From: an uncultured Lachnospiraceae bacterium
GTDB taxonomy: Bacteria; Bacillota; Clostridia; Lachnospirales; Lachnospiraceae
Assembly: GCA_947575805.1 (NCBI GenBank)
Contig: CANPOY010000020.1
Location: forward strand, 1 to 51,534
DNA: 51,534 bases
Reading direction: 5' to 3'
Shown here: positions 32,531-41,900 of the stretch, piece after piece
Layout: every line of letters begins with the position of its first letter
How positions within the stretch are numbered: the first letter of the stretch is position 1
Translations under genes and position numbers: made by a program
Notes under the pieces: model-generated
The model's database searches: none
What the model was told of the DNA's origin: nothing
The model's input: the letters and a program-made list of their open reading frames with translations, nothing else

Positions 32531-33937
32531 TTATTCCACTCCGTTCCAGCAGTAAGTGCAAAGCTTCTTTTGGTCGATTCCCACAGAGGCAATCATATCG
32601 TCCAGCCTGTGGAAGCGCAGGCTGGTAAAATTAAGCTTTTTGCCGATGCGTTCCACCATCTCGGCATATTCGGCCGTATCCGGATCTACATAATACTTCA
32701 GGTCAATCTTTCTGTCCTCCTGCTCCATCTCTTTCAGAATCCTTCTGGTGATCAGATCCATTTCCGAAGAAGAACGGGAGAAGGTCAGGTATTTACACCC
32801 AAAGAGAAGAGGCGGACATGCAGGCCGGATGTGTACCTCCTTTGCACCGCTCTGATAGAGAAATTCCGTGGTCTCCCGCAGCTGGGTCCCCCTGACAATG
32901 GAATCGTCGATCAGAAGCAGGCTCTTATTTTCGATCAGATCATGCACCGGAATCAGCTTCATCTTCGCAATCAGGTTCCGCTGGGTCTGAATCGTAGGCA
33001 TAAAGGATCGGGGCCAGGTCGGGGTATACTTGATAAAGGGCCGGGAAAAAGGAATCCCCGAGCGGTTCGCATAGCCGATGGCATGGGCGGTGCCGGAATC
33101 CGGCACCCCCGCCACAATGTCAGGCTGCACATGGTCCCTCTCCGCCAGCTTTGCCCCGCAGTTATAACGCATCTGCTCCACGCTGATCCCTTCATAAGAG
33201 GAGGAGGGGTAGCCGTAATAAATCCACAGGAAGGTACAGATCTTCATTTCCTTTCCGGGCTGTACCAGGGTTTTCAAGCCCTCCGGCGTCACCACCGCAA
33301 TCTCTCCGGGCCCCAGCTCCCTGTCAAGGGTATATCCCAGGTTCAGATAGGCAAAGCTCTCAAAGGATACGCAGTAGGCCCCTTCCTTTTTCCCGATGGA
33401 TATGGGCGTCCTGCCCAGCCTGTCCCTGGCGGCATAGATCCCCTTGGGCGTCAGGATCAGAATCGTCATGGAACCTTCAATTATCTCCTGAGCATACCGG
33501 ATTCCCTCCACCAGGTTATCTTTCTGGTTTACAATGGAAGCCACCAGCTCCGTGGCATTGATGTCGCCGCCGCTCATTTCCAGGAAATGAGAATGCCCTT
33601 TGGAAAACAGCTCGTTGATCAAGTGCGCGGAATTATTGATCTTGCCCACTGTAGTGATGGCATAGGTGCCATGATGGGAGCGGACAATCAACGGCTGAGG
33701 CTCATAATCAGAGATACAGCCTATCCCCAGCCTGCCCTTCATCTCATTTACGTCTTTATCAAATTTAGTACGAAAAGGAGCATTCTCGATATTATGGATC
33801 GCTCTGTTGTACCCTTCTTCTCTGCTGTAGACTGCCATGCCGGCCCGTCTGGTTCCCAGATGGGAATGATAATCCGTCCCGAAAAAGAGATCAAACATAC
33901 AATCCTCTTTTGATGCCACTCCGAAAAAACCACCCAT
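32531..33937 (-). CDS. purF: Amidophosphoribosyltransferase-like protein (PurF family)
   Basis: 468 residues. N-terminal Ntn glutaminase-like domain and C-terminal phosphoribosyltransferase domain with an intact PRPP loop LLLIDDSIVRGTQL, and VAGVPDSGTAHAIGYA. In classical PurF the first residue is a nucleophilic Cys (CGIxG). Here the likely start ATG 33937 gives MGGFFGVASKEDC, with no N-terminal Cys. A GTG at 33946 would give MCSMGGFFG, but its spacing to AAGGAG is only one base and the Cys is not followed by the usual Gly. The glutaminase may be inactive or unusual. It lies 55 bases downstream of purB and probably belongs to one transcript. Confidence 0.85.
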   Translation of the reverse strand: MGGFFGVASKEDCMFDLFFGTDYHSHLGTRRAGMAVYSREEGYNRAIHNIENAPFRTKFDKDVNEMKGRLGIGCISDYEPQPLIVRSHHGTYAITTVGKINNSAHLINELFSKGHSHFLEMSGGDINATELVASIVNQKDNLVEGIRYAQEIIEGSMTILILTPKGIYAARDRLGRTPISIGKKEGAYCVSFESFAYLNLGYTLDRELGPGEIAVVTPEGLKTLVQPGKEMKICTFLWIYYGYPSSSYEGISVEQMRYNCGAKLAERDHVQPDIVAGVPDSGTAHAIGYANRSGIPFSRPFIKYTPTWPRSFMPTIQTQRNLIAKMKLIPVHDLIENKSLLLIDDSIVRGTQLRETTEFLYQSGAKEVHIRPACPPLLFGCKYLTFSRSSSEMDLITRRILKEMEQEDRKIDLKYYVDPDTAEYAEMVERIGKKLNFTSLRFHRLDDMIASVGIDQKKLCTYCWNGVE

Positions 33938-33992
33938 GCTGCACACTCTCCTTACGCATTTTTACAAAACTGCCGACATACCGGCACATTCC

Positions 33993-35444
33993 TTATACAC
34001 TTATCTCTGCTTTTACACCCAGCAGCTCCCGATTCTCTTCCAGGAGGGGGCGTATCACATGATTTAAGAAAGCATCCACCTGCTCCACAGAACGCCCCAC
34101 GTATCTCCCGGGATCCATGGTCTTCTGCAGATCATCCAATGACATGTTAAATGCCGGATCTGCCGCGATCAGCTCCAGCAGATTATTTTCCTTTCCTTCT
34201 ACCTTTACATTTCGTCCTGCCTCCATGGAGAGCTCACGGATGCGCTCATGAAGCTCCTGCCGGTTCCCCCCTGCCTTCACCGCATCCATCATGATATTCT
34301 CCGTGGCCATGAAGGGCAGCTCGCTCATAAGCCGCTTTTCAATGACTCTGGGATACACCACCAGCCCGTCCACCACGTTCAGGCATAAATCCAGAATTCC
34401 GTCCGTGGCCAGAAAACCCTCGGGGATGGAGAGACGCTTATTCGCCGAATCGTCCAGCGTGCGCTCGAACCACTGGGTAGCCGACGTTATGGCCGGGTTC
34501 AGGGCGTCGATCATCACATATCTGGACAGGGAGGCAATCCTCTCGCTTCTCATGGGATTCCTCTTGTAAGCCATGGCGGAGGAGCCGATCTGGCTCTTCT
34601 CAAAAGGTTCCTCCACCTCCTTTAGGTGCTGGAGCAGACGGATGTCATTGCTCATCTTGTGGGCTGACGCCGCAATGCCTGCGAGCACGTTTGCCACCCG
34701 GGTATCCACCTTTCTGGAATAGGTCTGGCCGGACACGGGGAAACACTCTTGAAAGCCCATTTTCTCCGCAATCATGGGGTCGATCCTGTCGATAGTCTCC
34801 TGGTCGCCGTCAAACAGCTCCAGAAAAGATGCCTGGGTGCCTGTGGTGCCCTTGGAACCCAGCAGCTTCATGGTCCCCAGCACATACTCCAGATCCTCCA
34901 GATCAAGATAGAATTCCTGCAGCCAGAGGGTGGCCCGCTTGCCCACGGTAGTAGGCTGGGCCGGCTGGAAATGGGTAAAGGCAAGTGTGGGCTGGCCTTT
35001 ATATTTTTCCGCAAAATCCGCCAGCTTTGCAATTACATTGATCAGCTTTTTCCGAACCAGCCTGAGCGCCTCGGTCATGATGATGATGTCCGTATTATCT
35101 CCCACATAGCAGGACGTGGCCCCCAGATGTATGATCCCCGCCGCTTTGGGACACTGCTGCCCGTATGCGTATACATGGCTCATGACATCATGACGCACTT
35201 CCTTTTCCCTGGCCTTTGCCACGTCATAATTAATGTCCTCCGCATGAGCCTTCAGCTCCTCAATCTGCTCATCGGTGATAACCGGGCTGCCGTCCCGGGA
35301 CAGTCCCAGCTCCTTCTCCGTCTCTGCCAGGGCGATCCACAGCTTTCTCCAGGTCTTAAACTTCATATCCGGTGAAAAAATATACTGCATCTCCCTGCTG
35401 GCATAACGCTCCGACAAAGGACTTTCATATCTGTCTGTACTCAT
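33993..35444 (-). CDS. purB: Adenylosuccinate lyase
   Basis: 483 residues of the fumarase/aspartase superfamily. The signature SSAMAYKRNPMRSERI includes the mobile catalytic Ser region, and GATSCYVGDNTD and HFQPAQPTTVGKR carry the catalytic His. It acts twice in purine synthesis: SAICAR to AICAR, and adenylosuccinate to AMP, with fumarate released. AGGAGG lies 9 bases before ATG 35444. A promoter at 35506-35534 drives it, and the purF-like gene follows. Confidence 0.95.
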   Translation of the reverse strand: MSTDRYESPLSERYASREMQYIFSPDMKFKTWRKLWIALAETEKELGLSRDGSPVITDEQIEELKAHAEDINYDVAKAREKEVRHDVMSHVYAYGQQCPKAAGIIHLGATSCYVGDNTDIIIMTEALRLVRKKLINVIAKLADFAEKYKGQPTLAFTHFQPAQPTTVGKRATLWLQEFYLDLEDLEYVLGTMKLLGSKGTTGTQASFLELFDGDQETIDRIDPMIAEKMGFQECFPVSGQTYSRKVDTRVANVLAGIAASAHKMSNDIRLLQHLKEVEEPFEKSQIGSSAMAYKRNPMRSERIASLSRYVMIDALNPAITSATQWFERTLDDSANKRLSIPEGFLATDGILDLCLNVVDGLVVYPRVIEKRLMSELPFMATENIMMDAVKAGGNRQELHERIRELSMEAGRNVKVEGKENNLLELIAADPAFNMSLDDLQKTMDPGRYVGRSVEQVDAFLNHVIRPLLEENRELLGVKAEISV

Positions 35445-35505
35445 AAATCAGGGCCTCCTCTACTCTGTTTCCTCAACAACTGCTTTCCTTTCTTCCGATG
35501 AGTTC

Positions 35506-35534
35506 ATCATAGCCCCCACGAAAAAAGAAGTCAA
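35506..35534 (-). promoter_or_regulatory. SigA-type promoter of purB-purF
   Basis: On the minus strand TTGACT (35529-35534) and TATGAT (35506-35511) with a 17-base spacer, 62 bases before the purB start. The leader is too short for a purine riboswitch, and no PurR-like or riboswitch element was seen. Confidence 0.7.
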
Positions 35535-35581
35535 TACATTCGTACACTATTTGTCACGGTTTCGCCCGCCTGATAAAACAT

Positions 35582-36751
35582 TTACTCCACATCGTACTTG
35601 TCCATCATCGCAAGGATCTCCCCGGCATAAGCGGGATATTTGTCTGCAATTTCCATGATTTCCTTCCGCGCCGTATCCGCCACGCCGTTGTTGTATTCCA
35701 GCTGTTTACGCAGCGTCTGACGTCTCAGGATCAGCCCGTGGCGTACCTCCACCATCTCTCTGGGATCCAGAAGGGCCTCGGGATGGCTGATCCAGCGCTC
35801 CGGGCTGTTCACCCGGTAGTTCTTCATCTTTGACACCATCAGCTTCTGGAAGTACTCGGTCTTTGCCTCTGCCTCGGCGAATTCCTTGCGCTCCTCCTTT
35901 TCCTGCAGATACTGGTTCCAGAGCTTTTCCAGGGCCGCGGCACTTTCCGCGTCATACTTGATGCGCAGGTACTCCTGCAGGTTTCGGTTATTCACGTACC
36001 GGATCTTCACTTTATTCTGAAGCAGTATCAGCTTATTGATCGCCCTCTCCACCCGGCCCAGCTCCCTCTCGCCGTCCGTATATTTAAGATACAGGATTGC
36101 CACCGCCACCACCACGGCCCCCACCGCCAAAAGGTAACCCATCCGGGTATCCATCTCCAGTGCAAACTGCAAGATAACCAGCAGCACCATGCAGACGGTA
36201 AAGGCGGTTATGAAGATAACGGACATCCCCCGGAAATTATTCAGCATGGTTTCCAGCTCTGCCCGCCGATACTCGTAAGCGCTGCGCTCCCTGTCCAGGC
36301 GCTTCAGATCCTGCCGCACAAGCGCTCCATAGCTCTCACACTCCTTCAGCTTGCCGATGCCCTCCTGAACCTCGTCTTCCTGCTTGCGGATCTGATAGAA
36401 GTCATTGTCGCTCATGCGGTTCTCTTTTCCCCGGTAGCGCTCGCATTCCTGTTCCTGGGCCAGGAGCTGCCTGGCGATCTTATTTAAGCCTTCCCTCTCC
36501 TCCTCCGGCAGCGCCTCAATCTCCTCCATATCCGTCAGGTAAGAGGTCACAAGCCCGTACTCCCCGGACAGCAGATTGATCTCCCTGGACGCCTCCGCCA
36601 TCTGCTCGAGGCAGTTGGTAATATAACGGCTGCGCTGCTCTTCGTCCTGGAAATCCACATCGTCCCTGTCGTAGACAATATTTTCCCAATCCTCCTGTAC
36701 CTGCTCCCGAACTTTCTTTTTCTTTCCGAATAATCTGCTCCAAAATCCCAT
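35582..36751 (-). CDS. Coiled-coil membrane protein of unknown function (operon gene 4)
   Basis: 389 residues from ATG 36751 (GGAGG at 6-base spacing). The very basic N-terminus MGFWSRLFGKKKKVREQ is followed by a long coiled coil (about 40-170), two adjacent membrane spans (about 177-199 and 204-223), and a second coiled coil (225-390). Both coiled arms are therefore predicted on the same, cytoplasmic side, joined by a short hairpin in the membrane. No enzyme motif is visible. It is the last gene of a four-gene minus-strand operon with a DUF5716-like and a DUF5717-like gene, and it may anchor that complex to the membrane. I do not recognise the family. Confidence 0.75.
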   Translation of the reverse strand: MGFWSRLFGKKKKVREQVQEDWENIVYDRDDVDFQDEEQRSRYITNCLEQMAEASREINLLSGEYGLVTSYLTDMEEIEALPEEEREGLNKIARQLLAQEQECERYRGKENRMSDNDFYQIRKQEDEVQEGIGKLKECESYGALVRQDLKRLDRERSAYEYRRAELETMLNNFRGMSVIFITAFTVCMVLLVILQFALEMDTRMGYLLAVGAVVVAVAILYLKYTDGERELGRVERAINKLILLQNKVKIRYVNNRNLQEYLRIKYDAESAAALEKLWNQYLQEKEERKEFAEAEAKTEYFQKLMVSKMKNYRVNSPERWISHPEALLDPREMVEVRHGLILRRQTLRKQLEYNNGVADTARKEIMEIADKYPAYAGEILAMMDKYDVE

Positions 36752-36785
36752 ATTCAGCCTCCATGTCCGCTCCGGCGAGCTTTTT

Positions 36786-37640
36786 TCAATCGGCAGCACT
36801 CTTTCGATAGCTGTCCTTCAATATCCGGGTCAGTCTTTCATTTTCCTCGTAATATTTCTGCCTGCGGTCACCTGTCCGCAGCTCCCTGTGGTTATATAGC
36901 TGCAGGTACTCCGGCTGCTGTTCCCATTCGTCTGTCAGCCGCTCCACATCCTTTTCCAGCTCCAGCGTCAGCTCATATCCCGCCCGGTTTTCCGCCGCCA
37001 GGGAAACGTACTCGCTTTCCGTCAGCACCATTCTCTTTGCCGCCAGGTAATCCCGGTAAAAATCCTGTCTCGGTTCCAGCTCATAAGCCCTTAGAAAGCA
37101 CTCCGCCGCCTGCTCATAAATCATGAGCCCTGCCAGCGCCACTCCCTTGTTATGCCAGATCAGGGCAAGACATTCCGCCGCCGGGAGAGGCTCCCCTTCC
37201 TCCACATTCTCCTGCCATTTCCCGATCAGACGTTCGTACTCTTTTACCGCTATACGGTACTTTTTATTCTTTACCATATAATCTATCTGCCGCTTTTTCT
37301 TCTCAATACTGCTTAAGCCCGCTCCCTGCTTTAATACCTGCTCCGTTTCCGCCGCGGCCTGCCTGTCATAAAGCCCTGTAAAATTAAGGATTGTGGTCAC
37401 AAAGACGCTGAGGGAGCCCTTCTTATGGATCATAGGGTGAAGCGCCCGGGCCAGCTCCTTCAGACCGCATTCTCTGTCGATCCAATCCGTGAGATCGTCA
37501 TTCATAATGGAAAAATCCAGCAGAAACGCGTTTTCCTTCAGCACAAAACACAGCTCCTCCATAGAGTAGACATTGATTTCAATGCCCGGCACACAATATG
37601 GAATTGAAGCATAGTTTCCGACGCAGATGCTTACCCGCAT
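36786..37640 (-). CDS. TPR-like protein of unknown function (operon gene 3)
   Basis: 284 residues, soluble. The N-terminal region (1-75) is a compact alpha/beta domain with a Tyr/Val-rich strand (ISICVGNYASIPY-like, then EINVYSMEELCF). The middle (about 125-215) carries TPR-like helix pairs: AVKEYERLIGK, then WHNKGVALAGLMIYEQAAECFLRAYELEP. The C-terminal third is a charged coiled coil. It ends about 35 bases upstream of gene 4's start and begins 9 bases after the DUF5716-like gene, so all are probably one message. Likely a scaffold. No function can be assigned. Confidence 0.75.
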   Translation of the reverse strand: MRVSICVGNYASIPYCVPGIEINVYSMEELCFVLKENAFLLDFSIMNDDLTDWIDRECGLKELARALHPMIHKKGSLSVFVTTILNFTGLYDRQAAAETEQVLKQGAGLSSIEKKKRQIDYMVKNKKYRIAVKEYERLIGKWQENVEEGEPLPAAECLALIWHNKGVALAGLMIYEQAAECFLRAYELEPRQDFYRDYLAAKRMVLTESEYVSLAAENRAGYELTLELEKDVERLTDEWEQQPEYLQLYNHRELRTGDRRQKYYEENERLTRILKDSYRKSAAD

Positions 37641-37649
37641 AACAGCCTC

Positions 37650-38918
37650 CTAGAATATTTCTATCGTTTCCTGCCAGACCTTTCCGACAGCCGGCCGGAT
37701 CTCTCCAAATCCTTCATCTTCTATCCGCACGGTAAGAATATTTTCCGCCTCCATATAGAATTTCCCCAGAAGCCTTGTGATTCCCGGCGGCAGATCCTCC
37801 AGAACAATCGGCGCATGCTTGCTGTTTCGCCCGGTCAGAGGTGTAATGGTCACCTGTATCTCATTACCTTCCTGCAGATAAAATTCTGTCTCAACAGCCG
37901 CCTCGTACCAGTTGACACCTGCATCCAGCAGCGCCAGATAGGACTCCTCACCCTGACGTAAAATGTCCATGCCGATGTTTGCCTTCAGCTTATCTTTGCT
38001 TAAGAATACATATTCCCTTCCGGCATCTCCGGTGCCCATACGTTCCCGCATTCCGAAGACGGCCCCCTTGCTGAAAAGGTTATTGCCCTGAAACACCCGA
38101 CGCTTCCGGCACAAATAGCGGAGGGATTCCTTCATCCATTCCTGTTCAAATCCGTCGCCGATCAGAAAGACGCTTCCCACCAGCTGTCCCTCGCACAGCT
38201 CCTGTGCTATCCTCAACAGCGCGCCGTCGGATTCTTCCGCGTTCATCTCCCCCCCATCCCCGTCCTGCCCCGGAAAGGGATATTCCTTTTCCTCGATAAA
38301 TACCACTACCGGCGTGGTCCGGCGATTGCACTCCATCCGGTACGTTCTGATGCAGTCTTCTCCCCGGGTCAAAAGCACCGATTGATAGGCCAGCAGCTCC
38401 TCCGGCTGATAAAGCATATAATTATAATAACCTTCCATATAACTCTGAAAGGCGATCCTGTCCGTTTTCAGATGAAGTCCTGCCGCCATCCGGCCCAGTA
38501 CCTCCAGCATTCGCGGATTCAGCTCCTTACAGGTAATCATCAACGCCCCTATCTTGTCGAAAGCGGCAATCTGAGACAGTACTCCCAGGCTTCGTTTGAC
38601 AAACAGCGTCAACAATGCCACCGGATCCAGGCTCTCCCCGTCTACCAGCACAGGCTCCCCGTCCACCGCCAGGGTCAGCAGGTTATCCACCAGGATCCCC
38701 TGTTGTTCCGCCTCGTATCGCAGGGCTTCCTTCCCGTAAAACCACTGATTCACGCCGGCACGCTTGCACAGGACCGTAGGGATATTGTAATTCTCCGTTC
38801 CCGCCACCTGGGAAAGGGTCTCCGCCTCATCGGAATCAAAGCGGCTGTAGCTGACCTGCGAAAACTCATTTCCCAGGTCGTATCCTATGATGACCTTTCC
38901 GTTATTCAATAGTCCCAT
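37650..38918 (-). CDS. Hsp70/actin-fold protein, DUF5716-like (operon gene 2)
   Basis: 422 residues. VIIGYDLGNEFSQVSYS (residues 9-25) matches the phosphate-1 loop of the actin/Hsp70 ATPase fold (D-L-G). SVFLIGDGFEQEW near 249-261 resembles the adenosine loop (normally V-G-G-x-S). The phosphate-2 region near 180-195 (SVLLTRGEDCIRTYRM) lacks the usual D-x-G-G, so ATPase activity may be lost. The C-terminal part (330-422) is strand-rich and ends in a PPGITRL-type segment, like an Hsp70 substrate-binding beta domain. I recall this type as DUF5716, always beside DUF5717. It is 18 bases after the 1190-residue gene. Confidence 0.78.
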   Translation of the reverse strand: MGLLNNGKVIIGYDLGNEFSQVSYSRFDSDEAETLSQVAGTENYNIPTVLCKRAGVNQWFYGKEALRYEAEQQGILVDNLLTLAVDGEPVLVDGESLDPVALLTLFVKRSLGVLSQIAAFDKIGALMITCKELNPRMLEVLGRMAAGLHLKTDRIAFQSYMEGYYNYMLYQPEELLAYQSVLLTRGEDCIRTYRMECNRRTTPVVVFIEEKEYPFPGQDGDGGEMNAEESDGALLRIAQELCEGQLVGSVFLIGDGFEQEWMKESLRYLCRKRRVFQGNNLFSKGAVFGMRERMGTGDAGREYVFLSKDKLKANIGMDILRQGEESYLALLDAGVNWYEAAVETEFYLQEGNEIQVTITPLTGRNSKHAPIVLEDLPPGITRLLGKFYMEAENILTVRIEDEGFGEIRPAVGKVWQETIEIF

Positions 38919-38936
38919 GTGCCCTCAGCCCCCGTT

Positions 38937-41900
38937 CTATTTCAGTTCAAACAACCTGCCGTTTAAAAAGTCCTTTTTGTAATACTCCTCCAGGAGATGG
39001 TCCATAGTGTCAAAGTCCTCCAGGGCCTTGCTGATCACAATATCGTTGACCAGGTGATAACGGCTCTCCGCCTCGCTTCCCCGGATGTCGCTCTTCTGCA
39101 GGGTGCCGCTCTCTGTCAGCTGCTCCTCCCCGCCCCGCTCCTCCGTAATATAGTATTGAAGACTTTCGCCAAAGAACAGGATGAACTCCTTAAAAAGCAC
39201 CCCCGCATAGACCTCCCGCATATACTCGGAATTGTACTCATCCGACTCGCCGTTCTCATGCAGAAGCACATAATGGATCCGCGCCCTCACTCCGGGATCC
39301 GTGCGATATTCAATGATTGTTTTGTCAGCCATCTCCTGCAGCACATTTCCGTTATGTCTGTATTCTCTGAAAAACTCCAGATGAATGTGCTGTTCCAGCA
39401 GCTCATCCAGAAAAACCTCTGTCAGCCTCTCCGCATTTTCCGTCAACTCGCCCTGATTCTCCGCATAATATTTCAAAAAAGCCAGCTTACACACTTTTTT
39501 CACAGGCTCACCCCGCAGATACATGCGCTGGATCTCGTCGAAAACATCCCTTTCCGTAACCCTTTCCCTCACAAAATACTCATATGCGCACTGAGACAGA
39601 AACGCCGTCTCCACCTCCAGCTTTGCCACCTGCGAGACATAATAGCGGAAGATGTCCATTTTTTCTCCCACGAAGGAACCGGTATAAAGCATCTGCACCA
39701 GAATATTCTCACTCAGCCTGTAACAGTCAATCTCAAAGGACCGGGCCGCCTTCCATACATCCCTGAGGCTCTTGGTCATTCCCCGGTAATACATGGTCAG
39801 ATAACGAAGAATCGTGCCGTTGTATTTTCCCTTGCCGAAAGCATAAACCGCCGAAGCCGTCAGGATGTCGTCCTCGGCCATATTACCTTTTTCCATAAGA
39901 GGCCCGATGAGCCGGACCAAAAGCTTCGCATCTATAAAATAAGGCCCGTAATCATACAGCCACTGTCTCGCCAGCTCCAGGTCCCCCCGCAGCACGATAT
40001 AGCGAAACGCAATGCCCCGCTCCTCTGCAGTAAGCGTCGCGGGATCCAGCCGGCACAGATATTTGTCCAGCTCTTCCGGCGCGTCCGCATCATAATAATA
40101 CTGCAGGAGCTTTAAGGACAGTTCACTCTTTAACCGGACCTCCGTCCGGTCAGACTCCGCTGCCCGCCGGGCCCTCTCCGCGCCCTCCGCCGATCTTATG
40201 ACTCCCTCTTTCTCGTTACTGCACAGATAGAGATCCAGCTCCGGATTGTCTACGGGAAACAAAGTTAAGCTTTTCAGGAATTTCCCGGGAATCATCAGCT
40301 TCTCCATGGTATATTCCACACTCTTTAGGAACCGGTTATTCCACGCATCTTCAAAGACAATGGTATAATCGCTGCCATACAGAGAAATCCATACCTTGCC
40401 GCCGATGACCTGGTATTCTGCCGGATACAGATTCCCCGGCTGATACACATACACCTTCCTGATTCGCTCATCCTCCACCCGGATCATATGGGCAAACAGC
40501 AGCCTTGACAGAGGTCCGCAGGTCTGCCCCGTAATCATATCCGGCTTCAGCAGACGATTGTACAGATCCGCAAGATGCCTGTTAATATGAGCCCGTGCCA
40601 CCTGTTCCATACAGAACTGTTCCATACGCATACGGTAGGCGTCCAGTATGTCCTTCATCTTGTCCTCGTTCCGCAGTATGTAATCATAAAGGTATGCCGC
40701 GCGCTCATAATCCAGGCTGCTCTGATAGGAGAAATACAGGAGCACCACCTTGGGAATCTCCCGGGGCACGCTCAAATCAAGTGCCATCATATAATATTCA
40801 TACAGATTTGTGATACGCAGATTGTTTTCCACACCCAGCCTGTACCACTCAAAATACCTGATATCCGTCTTGTTTCCTTTGATCAGCAGCGTACAGATCT
40901 GCTGCAGGATGCGGACATCCTCCTTTTTCTCATACAGCTTCGCCAGCGTTCTGTACAGCACATCCGAATACTCCCTTACCTTATCCGTCAAATAAAGAAG
41001 CTGCCCCACCACCTCTGCCTTCAGCAGCTCCTTTCTGGCCCCATACCACAGTACCTGCCGTTCAAAGGAACCCAGTCTCCTCAGCAGTGCCGGATTGCCG
41101 TTCAAAAGCGCCGCCGCCTCTATATAAAGGATGGGACTGCTGCAGCCTGCAATAAACTGCTTTTCCAGAAAAACCCATCTTCCCGTCACAGATTTGTGGT
41201 ACTCCTCCGACAGGTACAGAATCAGCCAGCCAACCCGCCAGTCAGAATTATCCTGACGGTAAATATGCTCCACCTCCACCGTAACCCTGTCCACATATTT
41301 CTGATCCCTGTGAATCAGCGTACTCAGATAAAGGTAGTACGCCCGCAGGGTATCGTCCCCTGCTCCCTTTTCCAGCAGTTCTGCCACATGATCCAGTATC
41401 CACCCGGCCTCGTTGAAACTTTCCTCCGTAATCAGCATCTGTGCCTGAAACAGCCTTGCGGCCACATCGTTTTCATCCATGGCCACCAGCTTGTCCACCA
41501 GTTTTCCCGTCTCCTTCAGCCAGGTACCCGTACTGATCTTCTTCACCCGGAATGCCTGGTAAAATTCCATCATCTGCACCGTACAGCGCTTCCTGGTCAC
41601 CTCCTGAGGATTGCGAAGCGAGCCGTCACCGATCCTGACCGTCACCGGGATGTCCAGGGAGACAAACGCATTATAGAGAAAGATCCGGCCGTAATTCTTC
41701 CCATCCCGACAGAGATTTTCGTCTATAAATACAGGAAGTGCACAGTGGTTACCCAGAAAATCATCATCCGTAAGCACCTCCTTCTCCGTGAACAGGAAAT
41801 CGCCGCTGCACTCCACAAAAAGGCAGGTATACCCCCAGCCGTTTCTCACCACGGTGATCTCCCTTTCCGCCACGGCGTAAGCACCGGAGTTTCTCGCCGT

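Noticed and set aside
35445..35581. A purine riboswitch before purB
   Set aside because: The leader from the likely transcription start to the start codon is only about 55 bases and lacks the conserved purine-aptamer loops.
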